This document shows, in pieces, positions 47,701 to 59,268 of a stretch of 64,000 bases of DNA. Within the stretch, counting starts at the first letter, position 1; every line of letters begins with the position of its first letter. The DNA lies in the NCBI RefSeq assembly GCF_947507565.1, contig NC_089179.1, positions 434,001-498,000 of the forward strand, in the 5' to 3' direction. The stretch is from Oscarella lobularis. Lineage: Eukaryota; Porifera; Homoscleromorpha; Homosclerophorida; Oscarellidae. Below the pieces are notes generated by a model. The model was not told the DNA's origin. It saw nothing but the letters and a program-made list of their open reading frames with translations, and did not search any database. Made by a program: the position numbers and the translations under genes.

Positions 47701-50700
47701 CGGTAAGAAGCCGATTGCCGTCGATTCGAAACGAAGCCGACGCACTGACGATAGTATACGTGAAATTATCCCCGACATCTTGATCAATCGTTGTCAACTG
47801 AGCGATTAGACTGCCAGAGGGACGATTTTCCGCGATCGTATATCGACCGTCGGCCGACTCGATCCCCGTTGGCGGATCGTTTAAATTATTGACGGCAATT
47901 CGGTAGTGCTGCGACGTCGAGAGACTTCCCTGGTCGAAACATTGGACGTTGATAAAAAGCGACGAAGTCTGCTCGTAGTCGATCGCGTCGGCGACGACTA
48001 CGCGCAAGCCGTCGTCGCTTATTCGAAGCTTCCCGTTGGCGTCCTCTAGAAGGTGACACGTAAACGACTGCGGCACAAACAACGAATCCGGATCGGTCAC
48101 CGAAATGACGGCGAGAGTAGATTGAAGTGCGACGTTTTCGTCGACGTCGGTTCGACTCAACGAAATTGCCGACGGCGCTTCGTTTTGATTGAGAACGAAT
48201 ATTTGAAAGACACGTTTCGCCGGCGGAATCGACGACCCGTCGCCGGCCGTCACTTCGATTATGTAGTCGCGTGCCGATTCGTAATCCAAAGGTCGAGTCG
48301 TCTTCAGAGCGACGGCACTGTGACTAGGGGAATTGCCCGTGTTTTCTAGTCGGAACGATTTCGTCCCGTCCTTCGTTATATTGAAGAGAACGGGACTTCC
48401 TTCTGGATCGCTGGCCGTCAAAACGCCGACTAGGGTGTTGTTCGGTTGATTTTCCGCCACCGCGTTGTGATGCAGCGTAAAATGCTCGGGCGCTTCGTTC
48501 ACATCAATCACGTCAATTCTGAAGACTTCGAATTTCGACGCGCCTTTCGTGTCGGAAACGCGAACTATGACTAGATACTCATTATCGTCTTCGTAATCGA
48601 GAATCGCTCTCGTCTTCAAAACCCATTCTCCGGCAATGACGCCTAGTTCAAAATAGCCTCCGCCGTCGTCGTCTAAGAAATAGGTGAGAACTTCTTTATC
48701 GTCTTCGTCCGTTCCCACCACGTTGCCGACAATCGTGCCTATTGGCTCGTTTTCTCGTATCGTCGTCGAATTCATCGTCACGTTGATAGGCGAATCGTTT
48801 GAGTCTTTCACTTCTATGACAAACGACTTGGGTCCGGTCGTCGCGACGCCGTCAGTGCACGAGACGGAAATCGTGTGTTTCGCTTTCGTTTCGTGATTGA
48901 GCGATTTCTTAACTTGCAGCTGAGAACCGGTAACTTGAAAGAGTCCATTGGCGTCGTCCGTCAATGTGAACGTCAGCGAATCGCCGTCTTGATCGATCGC
49001 CGAAAACGTGGCGAATCCGCTACCGACCGGAGTCGCCTCGTCGACGATACGGTAACTGAGCGCAATTTTTTCCGGCGGATCATTCTCGTTCAGTATGCGA
49101 ACGTTGAAATAGGACGTCGTCGTCAGCCCGGACAAATCTGCCGCCGTAATCGTCAATGTAACGATCGTTCCCAAATAGATCGACTCGTAGTCCAAGCCAT
49201 CTCTAGCGACGACGACTCGACTATTTCTCGAACCCGTCAAATTGAAATACCCCGTCGAATCGATCAACGAATAGGTTACCGCGTCGCCGTCGGCGTCGCT
49301 TGCAAGCAACGCGCCGACGGCTTCTCCTCGACGAACGTTCTCGGGAACGCAAGCGTCGCCGACGACTTTGGAAGGACCGAGCGGCGACGGAGTCGACACG
49401 CACGCCTTTCCGCTCGACGGAACGAGTCGGACGTTCTCGGGCGGCTCGTTGCGATCGTCGACGACAATTGTCAGCGAGTCGGTGACAGATAAACCAGCGT
49501 TGTCCGTCGCCTTGACTCGAATCGTCACATTCGGTTGAGATTCGTGATCGAGACGAACGGAATTCACTTTGATCGTCGATCCGAACACGGCGAAATAGTC
49601 TCCGGGATTCGACGCCAGAACGAACGCGTGCGCGTCGCCGACGTCCGGATCGCTCGCGGCGAGCGTGCCGACGACAGTTCCCACCGGCGAATGTTCGAGA
49701 ACGGCGAACGACGACAACGAGACGGACGTCGGCGGTTCGTTCAATCCGAGCACGGTGATCTTAAACGATTTGGTAAACGTCGCTCCGCCGCCGTCCGTCG
49801 TCGTCACGGTGACGGAAAGAATTCGTTTCGTCTCGAAATCGATTTTCGTCGCGTCGTCGACGATCAATTTGTCGCCGACGACTTTGAGTCGTCCGTCGGT
49901 GGAGACGTCGAGCGCGTACGTGTGAGCGTCGTTCGCGTCTTGATCCGTCGACGAAAGCACGCCGACGACGTCGCCGGATTTCGCGCCGCCGCCACTCGAC
50001 ACGTATTCCTTCACCGTCGTACCCGACAGAGAGATATCCGTCGGCGGATCGTTTTCGTTGAGGACGGAAATCGATATGACGGACGTGCTCGTCAGCGGAG
50101 GCGATCCGCTATCCGTCGCTTGAACGGTCACCTGGTGTCGCTTGACTGCTGCTTCGTAGTCGAGAGTTGCCTTATTGACGATCAATTGATTTGACGCCGA
50201 ACCGCCGATTCGAAAATGATCGCGATCGTTAGCCAATAACTTGTACGATATCTTCTGCGCCGGTCGATCCGGATCGACGGCGTTAAACGTTCCAACGACG
50301 GTACCGTTGCGGGAATTTTCCTTCACAGTCGTTTTGCTTAGAGTCGGCGTCGCGGGTCGTTCGTTGACGTCGGTAATAGTGATAGCGATAGTTTTCGTTA
50401 TTGACATGGCAGGTTTGCCGTTGTCAGTCGACGTGACTTTTATCTGATACTTCGCTTTCGTCTCAAAGTCCAATTTTCCTTTAACCACAATCGTATTCGA
50501 CGTCGCGTCCAATCCAAACGCGCCGCCATCGCCGTCGACCAAAACGTACTGGTGAGTCTGACCGCTGTCGGGATCCGATGTCGACAGCGGTCCGACGATC
50601 GCATCAGTGGGCGAATTTTCCGCCACTTTGGCGGCGCCTACCTTGACGTCGGTCGGAGCACGATTCGGCACCGACGACGACCCGCGACAACCGCTATTGG

Positions 50701-52805
50701 GCGCGCTCCACCGACCGGAGTCGAGGCACTCGACGTAGGAATCGCCGAAGAGCGTGCCGACGCTGCAACTCATCGTGCATCGCTTCCCGTATCGATACGG
50801 CGACGCCGATCCATCGCACGTCGTCACGAAACCGGCTATGTGATTCGGCGCGCCGCAGTCGACCAGCGAACACGTTTTCTTATCGGCGTTCAATTGATAG
50901 CCTTTCTGATTGCACGCGCACGCGAAGGAGCCGATCGTGTTCACGCACGCCTGCTGACAACCGCCCTTGTTCGACGTCGCGCACTCGTTCGTATCGTCGC
51001 ACGTCAAACCGTTCGAATTCAGCGTGTATCCCTTCAGACAGCCGCACACGTACGATCCGACTGTGTTCGTGCACGTCTGCTGGCACTTGTTCTCCACCGT
51101 GCGACACTCGTCGTAGTCGCGACACGTCGTCGTGGCGACGTCGTAGTGCTTTCCCGTCGGACAGCGACACGTGTACGAGCCTACTTGATTGACGCACGTC
51201 GCGTCCGACGGGCACTGGTTCAGCGACGACGACGCGCATTCGTTCGTATCCTGACAGGTTTTGCCGTCGCCGCGGAGCGAATAGCCGGTGCGGCACGAGC
51301 AAAAGTACGACGACGGCGTATTGACGCACTTGAATTCGCAGCCGCCGTTGTTTGCTTGGCATTCGTCTTGATCTAAAAATATTAATTGTCTGAAATACAG
51401 TACTCTCAATTTTTATATGCATGTTTTAGAGACGTGGCGGTGGTCTTAACGGTGTAAGATAGAATGCAAGTGTACCGTAGTCTCTAATCTGTGAGAACTG
51501 TACATACTACTCTATTGGAATCACTTACCGACACATGATTTTCCGTTTGATCCGAGTTTATAGCCGGATAGACAGGAGCATTTCCAGGTGCCTGGTTGAT
51601 TTGTACACACTTGCCCGCATCCGCCATTGCCTGCGCTGCATTCGTTGATATCTTCGAAGAAGGCAAAAAATTGAAAAACAGCTATCTATCTATCTATTGA
51701 GTTTTCAACGATACCTTTGCAAGTTTTCCCGTCGGCTAGCAACGTGTAACCAGCCTTGCAAGAACACTTGAAACTAGTAATGGTATCAGTGCAAATTTGA
51801 TCGCAGCCCCCATTTAATACCAAACACTCATTAGAACCTACGAAGAGAGGGCCGAGTCAAAAACTTGGGACTCTCATTTCCATGTCATACCTATATTGGG
51901 CTGACGGTCCGGATGAACAACGTGAATTCCCGTCGGTCGCGACATTCCTCCCGTGATTCGAACCCTATCCAATCCGGTGTCCTTGTCAGCGTGATTGAGA
52001 TTGTGCAAATTCCAATCCGTCCAATAGATCCGTTTCTTGTACAACGACATGTGATACGGACTATAAACGGTCTGTCCGAGCAAGATCAACTTTCGATTTG
52101 CCCCCGACAAATCCGCCCTTTCAATTTTCCTATAATACGCGTCGGCCCAGTAGATGTGATTCTCGTCGTAATCCAAAGCAAGCGCATTAGGCCACCGAAT
52201 TCCCGATCGCACGATGACGACTCGACCGGACCCGTCCGACATCTTCGCCTTTTCGATTTTCGGCACCGAACCCCAATCGCTCCAGTACACCCACCCGTTC
52301 GTCGGATCGAGACAAATCGCGCGCGGCTGATCGAGTCCCACATTGATAAGCGTCTTTCGTCCGTTCCCGTTCAAATCCGACGTCTCGATCGTGTTCTTGC
52401 CCGTGTCCGTCCAATAGAGTCGTCGCTTTTGCCAATCGACTGCGAGGCCTTCCGGCGTTCCGAGACTGTTCGTCACGACGTCGGTGATCGAGCCGCCGTT
52501 GACCGGAGCCCGTTGAATCTTTTTCGTCGCCGTGTCCGTCCAATAGACGTCGTTCTTGTTCAAGTCGAAATCGAGTCCCGTCACTCGACTCAGACCTCGT
52601 ACGACGTACCGGTAGTTCGTCACGTCGATGTTGATGCGACGTATGTCGACCGTGTTGGCGAATATGAGGTAGGGAACGGCATTCTGTACAGCTAACGCTT
52701 ATAGAAAGAGAATTCAATAAGATCAGGCAAAGGAACGCTGTTAGGATCCTTACCCGGTCGTAGACAGAGAGTCAAGTGGAGGAAGAGGATCAGGAAAGAT
52801 CGCAT
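44723..52805 (-). CDS. Giant receptor: LDLR YWTD propeller, EGFs, CCP, ~15 cadherin repeats, EGFs, TM, NPxY tail
   Basis: Exon 1 encodes the signal peptide [18 protein letters not shown] (start 52805). Exon 2 (about 52697-51890) is a six-bladed LDLR class B propeller with five YWTD-type motifs (DVYWTD, RLYWTD, WVYWSD, HIYWAD, RIYWTD). Two single-EGF exons follow (about 51840-51716 and 51652-51528). Then one 6.65-kb exon holds four EGFs, a CCP module, and 15 cadherin-type repeats defined by linkers such as DVNERP, NENDPP, DANDPP and DVNEAP with LDYE motifs. About six more EGFs, a transmembrane helix ([20 protein letters not shown]) and a tail come next. The tail carries NPIYESS, ENPLYDS and DNPVYDS. 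These parts imply lipoprotein/Wnt-type ligand binding, calcium-dependent adhesion and PTB-adaptor signalling, but the combination is not one I know. Confidence 0.88.
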
Positions 52806-53032
52806 CGCGTTTCCTCCTCTGCTTTGTACCAGGACGCGCCGGACAACAAACGCCACGACTCACGTGCCCATTTATCTCCGTCGAAACAGCCCCCCCAGAA
52901 GGTTTCAGTGAGACCTCAGTTGTCGAAAATACCTCAAGTAAATAATGTTTTCCATTCTAGTGTATATCGAAGCAAGCTACGGCTTTTCTCTTCTTCCAAG
53001 GCTTTGTTGTTATCCGGGCATTCGTCTTAGAG

Positions 53033-54531
53033 ATGGCCGCCTTGGGTGCGTCGTTCAAAAGAAGGCTCGACGTACTTTCCAACGTCTCGATCCTCTATGA
53101 ACATCGAACGAGTTGTTTAGGAGCTCGCATGTCCTTACGTTGACAGCGTGAGCGAAGACTGGATCAAAGAGCTTATTTTCAAGCCAGGCGAACCGCGAAT
53201 TCGGCTCCTTCAGTGGCTCTTTACCAAGTAAGTAATCGAAGCGCTGGAGTAGCATCAATCGAGCCGTCCAGATTCGATCCCGAGCTTCGTTCGATCGTCG
53301 ACAGCCAATTCGATCGTTCGGAACATCGCACCGACTCGAGAATCCAGCGTACGCGTCTCTCTCTCTCTCTCACGCCCTCCTTCGACTATTTCTTCTTTCA
53401 CAGGACTGACGTTCGTGGCGTCAATCCTCGGTCTCTGCCGTTCAGATGACTACGATCTCATTCGAGTAGCCTACGAGATATTCGTCCATACAGTAATTAT
53501 GGCCCATTATATTTTACCAGGGAGTCGGTGTGACCGAAAGTCGGCAGACAGAATTTATGAATCGTCTCATCGATCTTGTCTGCACTGCGCAAGATATGGA
53601 ACTGTCGGCGTCGGCGGCGAGAGGTTCGTCTTCTCTTTTGACGACGACGACGATGCCGTTCGAGCCGACGTCGCTCGAATGCGCCCGGGAGGAGATGCTT
53701 CGCGCTCGGCATCTGATCAATACGATTGCCAATCACGTCGACGTCACCGAAGCTTTGACGTCCTCCTGTCAACTTTTTCCGCCCGATATGATGCAGATTT
53801 GTCGCGATCGCCTTGACGAGACTGTGATGAGTAGTACATCAAGGGAAAAATCAAGGTCACAAAAGTTAGTCTGCCAAAGGGGGAGAGTCATTTGCACGTC
53901 AGATAGAGAGAATTGTTCTTTTGGCTAGAGTTAAACCGCCAGGCGGTGAAAAACTTTCTTTGCAGGCTAAAGAATTGTCAGAGAAATTAGATAGTCTTCG
54001 TAATCAAGTCGAAACTCTCGAGGAAGAGGCGAGACGGTTTTTATACCTTCTTAGATATATTGATTATTTCTTCTCTAGACGGCTTCCAGTGCGACTGATC
54101 AAACTCGTCAAAGAGGCGTCGACAAAATCGGTCGGGGACTCGCCGTCTCGCTTTCGACTCTGAGTCAACTCGTTGCCAGCTTCTGTCACACCTACGACGC
54201 AGAAATGGAGCCGTGGACGAAAAAACGATCCCCTACCTTGTCAGGTAACGAAAGGGCGGGAAATTATCTAGTGCTTTTATCCGCGTCGTGTCTGTGCAGA
54301 AATTGGGCCGACCAGCAAGAGAATCAAGAAATGCATGAAAGAACTGAATGCGGTATGACTCTACAGTTCTAAATATTTCTTTTAGAAAAAAACGACTCTC
54401 TTTAGCTATTTGATGATCTTTCTACTGCAAGGAAAGCCCACGAGTCTCTTTCGCGTCCCATGAAACGTAGCCACAAAAAGGGTACTAACCAATTGGCCTA
54501 TCAACTGTTCGAAGACGCTGCTCGTCAATGA
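53033..54531 (+). CDS. HAUS7: HAUS augmin-like complex subunit 7
   Basis: Augmin recruits gamma-tubulin to spindle microtubules to branch them. Exon 1 (53033-53071) encodes MAALGASFKRRLD. After a 53-base intron, in phase, comes ELACPYVDSVSEDWIKELIF and GEPRIRLLQWLFTK (human: LNCPFLEGLY...IQELLCSPSEYRLEILEWMC). Next are FDPELRSIVDSQF, LTFVASILGLCRSDDYDLI and a helical exon, GVTESRQTEFMNRLIDLVCT. C-terminal exons carry KIGRGLAVSLSTLSQLVASF then CHTYDAEMEPW (human: RLVTSDFHQLILAFLQVYDDEL) and GPTSKRIKKCMKELNA, ending QLFEDAARQ and the stop at 54529-54531. This family diverges fast, so the call rests on the ordered blocks. It converges on the T-box gene with 101 bases between stops. Confidence 0.72.
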
Positions 54532-54632
54532 AACTCTGCATTTGCGTTCTATTATCGCTGACTAAAGCTCTGTACATTTACTATAGACTTGTGTTTGGTT
54601 CTCTCGCAATACATTTCAGTTCCTACAGTACT

Positions 54633-56213
54633 CTAACTATTGTGATTGGCTCTCTTTCCCGTCGATGCGCTGCGGCTATTACCTGTCGCCTTTCTTTTTC
54701 TCCGCGGTTGACTGTCGCTTACCTTACGCTCCCCGGCGTCGACTTTCTTTTCCGCTTTCTTTTCCGGGTCTAAACGGGGCTGTCTATCGTCTGTCACCGG
54801 TGAAAAAGGTGGACGCGCCGAATAGACTATGCTGTGAGAATAGTGACGGCTGCAGATCGTCGGCGAAGCAAACACCGAGGGAGAAAGGCAGCTGTTGAAC
54901 GGCGTGGATTGGCGGCACCAGTGCAGCATAGCTTGTTGGGCAACAGAAGGAGCTGAGACGTAGGAATTATCTGCGCAGAGAAATTGATAAAGGTACACAC
55001 ATGCACATGGGAATTTTTTTACGTGGCGCGCTGCGCTGTGGGAATGATGGAATAAATTCTGGTTGTTTCTGCTGTTGAGGCGTGTGCTTGTAAAAGGCTT
55101 CGAGGCACGAGTCAATGACATTGAATCTGAACAGTTGATATGGGATAAGAAATTCTATATTGCCCTCTGTACCTTCCTGACTCGCGTGACTCCCGAAATC
55201 CTTTTGCGAATGGATTCCAGTCAATTTTTAGCTTGGTTATCTGAGAAAAATTGTTACTCAAACAAAAAATCAATAATCGCCAATCACCTGTTGATTTTGA
55301 TACGCGGTGACTGCAATGAATTCCGTCTCCGGAAAAGTAAACTGAACGCAATCGCAGGAAGACGAATACAAGTCAGATAACTTGGGCGGCGACTCGTTTT
55401 CTTTCGCCTCGACGACAATCAATCTCGGTCTATACTTATGCATGGAATTGAGAACGAGCTATAAGAGACGAAGAATCAATTAAATCGATGGGTGGAACCA
55501 GGTGTGTTTTTTTGACTCCTCTTGCCTGTTCGCTTCCATTCGTCTCATTATTTGTCAACTTGACTTTGTCAAACGACACGACCTGTCTCATCCAAATTGC
55601 GCCGGTCGAAGGCGAACTGGGATGAACGTAGTAGCTCGGCGGATCGACGGGCGGCGGATCCGATCGTCCGGCGACGAGCCAACGGGAATTGTGATAGCCG
55701 TACTTGTACCTTCGATCGTCGACGGCGACCATGTCCAAATACATGTGATATCGTTTCGTCGGATCCAGTCCGCTGATGTTGAACTTTAAATTTGGAAACA
55801 TGCGTCTGTAAGGAAGAATAATAATTAAGTATTCACGATTTCCTGTCTCTGCACACCGCTCCCTGCGGCTACTTACCGGCCTGCCTTTGTTACGATCATC
55901 TCCGTGCCTAGTTCGTAAAATCGCCGCCACAGAGGACAGTCGTGCAGCTCGACGCGCGCGTCATCGAGAGAGTTCTCTATTCGCAAAACGTCGACTGCAT
56001 AGGATCGATGCATTCGCGACTAAGCGACTTACTACCGCGCGGTCTTAGCGGACGAAACGCGGAGAACGAAGATCGCCGATGGTCTTCCTTTCCGGTGGGC
56101 GTCTCCGCGACGGCGATTAGCGCAGCCACGGAGAAGGCCTTGGCCTTCTTCGATAGCGCTACAGACGCCGTCGCGGACGACGACGACGAAGGCATTTTGT
56201 CTTCAGCAGCCAT
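54633..56213 (-). CDS. T-box transcription factor with EH1-like motif (Tbx1/15/20-type)
   Basis: Start at 56213 (MAAEDKMPSSSSSA). The N-terminal LSKKAKAFSVAALI matches the EH1-like Groucho-binding motif of the Tbx15/18/20 group (SSRANAFSIAALM type). The T-box begins in exon 1 (CPLWRRFYELGTEMIVTKAG) and continues with RMFPNLKFNISGLDPTKRYH, YKYGYHNSRWLVAGRSDPPP, YVHPSSPSTGAIWMRQVVSF and VKLTNNE. A loop insertion (about NGSEQARGVKK) precedes VLNSMHKYRPRLIVVEAKE. The domain ends with FPETEFIAVTAYQNQQ and KIDWNPFAKGFRES, where Trp replaces the usual Asn/His before the second Asn. A short Ser/Arg/Lys-rich C-terminal exon with an RRKRK cluster ends at 54633. The DNA-contacting core is complete, so it should be functional. 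Confidence 0.88.
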
Positions 56214-56799
56214 GCACGCGCTCGGTGAAGCGCGCATGCAACGAATGCGCGTGACGGCCCAGTTGGTGCGGTGCCGTTGTAGTCGGGTCGTCAACACCTC
56301 GGAAACTGTAATTTGTTTTTGATAGGCTGTTGACGTGCGATCATAACAGCCTACTCGTCGAAAACGAGCCTTTTAGCGTCGATTCTGCTACAATCGATTG
56401 GACGCGAGCGCCGATTCGACGACGAGACGTCGCACGAGGTCAATGGAAAGGTTATCGTCTTCGCGAGCGAACGAACGTCTCGTGTGGGTCGTGCTAGGGT
56501 AATTAAATCTGTCCACGCGGCCCACCCGACGAAAATGCGCTCCAAGTGCGAATGCGACGTCCTCCGAGAACCCAACGAATTGACATGGAAACCCGAATCG
56601 ATTTGCTAGCGCGAGAATTGCGAATTGGCTTCATTTTAGCACGATTCGAACGAAAACTCCTACCCGAATAAATTGTCACCCTCCTACGAAGTTGCGGTCC
56701 ACGAGAAACGCCAGCTGTCAACAAACACAATCAAAAGTGCACGTGTGCCGCATAGAATTAATAAAAAATTCAGAGCAAAGCCCCCAACGCAATGGAGCC
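56214..56799. other. Intergenic region upstream of the T-box gene
   Basis: About 590 bases without a convincing gene. One short open frame on each strand lacks homology and initiation context. As the 5' flank of a developmental regulator and the 3' flank of AIP, it is the longest apparently non-coding stretch in this half of the window, and could carry T-box gene control sequences. Confidence 0.4.
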
Positions 56800-57947
56800 C
56801 TAATCTGATCGAAATATGCCCTTACCTCGAAGCCGAGCTCGATCTTCGGCGTCCCGTTGCCGCTGCACGTCGTCCAACTCGCGCATCATGCGCGCAACGA
56901 CGCGAACGAGCCCCCCGTCGAGTTGGGCCGCTTGCTTGAGATCGCGACGCGCGAGCTGCGGCATCCAACTCGCCGCGTACGCCTTACCTCGACGAAAGAG
57001 CGCCTTTACGTTATCCGGCTCCTTCTCGAGAACGCTCGTCGCGTGACGAATCGCGTCGGCGTACTCCTCGAGATTCAGCTGACACTGGCAATAGTTCAAT
57101 AGGAGGGGAATTTTTTGGGTTTCGAGTGCCGAGGCGACGTCGCTCTTCGGATGCTCGCGACTCAGTAATTCCTCGATGCAGCCGATAGCCATGCCGTAGA
57201 ATCGAGCCGCTTCTTTGTAGTTCTCTGCTTTGTATTGGGCCGTTCCTTTCGCTTTGAGTCGCGGTATCTCGTCGCGTTTTTCGTCGGGCGTCATCGACCA
57301 GATTGCCTTTTCGTAGTTTCCTTCCGCTTCGGTGCTCAGGAGTTCGATCTCGAACGTCAAGTCGCGCGGATGCTCGTCTAAATCGTCCAAGTCGGCGTAA
57401 CCGGTTTCGGAGTGATGATGATCGTCGTGATGATGATGCTCGTTCAGGCCCGTTGCCATGCAACGATGCCTGACAACGGGTCGATCTTCTTCTCTCGCTG
57501 TCCCTTGTTTCTCTTTGGCAACGTAGCGGAGACTTTTTGATACCAGTGGATAATCGGAAACCAGCTACATGTTAATTAATTAATTAATTAGTGAAAAAAT
57601 AAAATTCGCGATTTTTTGCCTCTTTGGAGCAGGTGAACTTGGATTTTTCTCCGAGACGCATCGTTTTCACCAGATCTTCCCATACGGAAAGTTTGAATTT
57701 TCGTCCGACTAGAAGCTCGAAAGGACCGCAGCCCATTGTTCGGCTGTCGTCTATGACGATTTCGCTATCGCTCCCCTTCTGTTTGGCCAGAGTACGAAAA
57801 TGAAACGTCGCCTAGAAAAAGAAAATGGAAAGAACGAATATTTCTGTCGTTTCGATGTCAAAATACCTTCGTATTGTGCAAAAACGTCGGCGTTTCGCCC
57901 TCGCCTTTACTCAAAAGTTCTTTTACAACCCCTGGGCAAACGTTCAT
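56800..57947 (-). CDS. AIP: AH-receptor-interacting protein: FKBP-like domain plus TPRs
   Basis: AIP is an HSP90 co-chaperone that stabilises client proteins in the cytosol. The first exon reads MNVCPGVVKELLSKGEGETP, followed by TFHFRTL and GPFELLVGRKFKLSVWEDLV, the FKBP-like fold. After an intron come LVSDYPLVSKSLRYVAKEKQ, a His-rich insert, GYADLDDLDEHPRDLTFEIE and AIWSMTPDEKRDEIPRLKAKG. Three TPRs follow, with LLLNYCQCQLNLEEYADAI and VKALFRRGKAYAASW near-identical to the family. The end, EDRARLRGKGIFRSD, matches the AIP tail. The intron before LVSDYPL seems to start with GC rather than GT. The start at 57947 is 94 bases from the divergent PRR11 start. Confidence 0.9.
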
Positions 57948-58003
57948 GGTCGCTTCGACAGAGAAATATGCTTTCTGGAGAAAGCTTCTTCTCCGAACGG
58001 AGT

Positions 58004-58009
58004 CACGTG
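58004..58009. promoter_or_regulatory. CACGTG in the AIP/PRR11 divergent spacer
   Basis: GTCACGTGTT lies within the 94 bases between the two start codons, 57 bases from AIP and 32 bases from PRR11. It matches the palindromic core bound by bHLH-zip factors (USF, MYC/MAX, MITF/TFE). Confidence 0.45.
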
Positions 58010-58041
58010 TTAGGCATGCGTAGCTGCAGAAAAATTTGAAC

Positions 58042-59131
58042 ATGAGCTACATCGACGACTACGACGAAGCGAAACCGGCGGCTGTTTCCTATTGTAGCAA
58101 AATCAGCGTAGCTGAATTTGAAAGCCAGAGCAGCGTTGAGACGGAGAAAGCGCTGCAAGAATTGCTCGCTCACCTCGATCGCAATCCCGCCGTGTATCAC
58201 GACATTATCAAGCGACGAAAGAAGGACGAAGAAGCGGAGATGGGAATGCTTTCCTATTTGAAAGCTCGATTTTGGTCGCTGATCACCGGCGGCGGCGAGC
58301 CCGCGGCCGTTTCTCAAGAAGAATGCGATCGACAGTTAGCGGAAATGAAAGAGGAGATGACGCGCCTCTTCGCTTACTCGCAAAGTGAGCGCCAATCGAT
58401 TAATCATGGAATCGTTGCTCATTTGTGTTATGAAGGTGACAAAGGTGAGATTGGTCGGCGATGCTCGAAACGGCTGGCTGAAAAGCGGCGAAAGGCGGCG
58501 GCGAAAGTGGCGTCAAAAGAAGAGGACAAGAACAGTCCGACTCCCACTCCCATTCCAAGAAAACTGAGCAAAAAGCATTATTTATTTCGAAGAAACAGGC
58601 CTCCTCCACCTCCACCTCCACCTCCGCCTCCACCTCCGCCTCTACCAAGAACAGGAAAATTGGACAAGGTATTCCAAGTGATATTCTTTGTGTTCAATGT
58701 ACCATATTTCATATACAGAGGACTGTTGTTCGAGGAGCCTTCTGCTCAAAAAACGTTGACTTTAAATCATTGGCACTAAGAAGGAAGCCGTTGAAACGAA
58801 GGTAAAGCAATCTTTGTACCTCTTCACTCACCACTGAGTACTTTTCAGTGCGACTCATCACACGGCATTTCTTGATGAACTAAAAGACTCGACGACACGA
58901 AAGCAACTGAAGAAAACTCAACTCAGGTAAAAGTAATTCAGTTCAAAGTCGTCCGTGTGCAGACGTTCTCTCTACTCCAGGTCACCTGGCGGGACCCCGT
59001 TGAAGAAGAAAAAGACAAGGGCAACTGATGAGTTTAGATATTTTAACCAGCAGCTGATCAAGAAGTTTCAGAACGTTTATTCTCCAAGTCCCAGCAAGGA
59101 GAATGACAGTGTTTTTGACAGTCCAATGTAG
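58042..59131 (+). CDS. PRR11: PRR11-like proline-rich protein
   Basis: PRR11 is a cell-cycle-linked vertebrate protein with roles in chromosome compaction and centriole/actin regulation. The ATG at 58042 (MSYIDDYDEAKP) starts a helical N-terminus with YLKARFWSLITGG and ECDRQLAEMKEEMTRLFAYS (human: WTNRVWSIYSW and RELYSLKQQ). A basic stretch leads to 14 prolines then LPRTGKLDKV. Later exons carry LKDSTTRKQLKKTQ (human KDLLTVKLKKTQ), then SPGGTPLKKKK, FNQQLIKKFQNVYSPSPSKE (human RSPGGTPL ... LRRKFQLAHPRSPTP). The last exon starts after the CTCCAG at 58979 and ends at TAG 59129-59131. Exon order and the conserved SPGGTPL block make the assignment reasonable despite low overall similarity. Confidence 0.65.
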
Positions 59132-59268
59132 TGAATTAGTAGTACTCTGTTATAATTTTAGTACTGTGTTGCGCAATTTAATCAGATTTATTTTGACCTG
59201 ATTGATTTCACTTCATTGTCGTCATTCGATATACGGGCACGGTGACTCCAATACGGGAACGACGCCAA

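Noticed and set aside
45123-51376. Long open frames on the plus strand opposite the giant receptor exon
   Set aside because: They are antisense shadows of a low-stop coding exon, rich in Arg/Asp with no domain.
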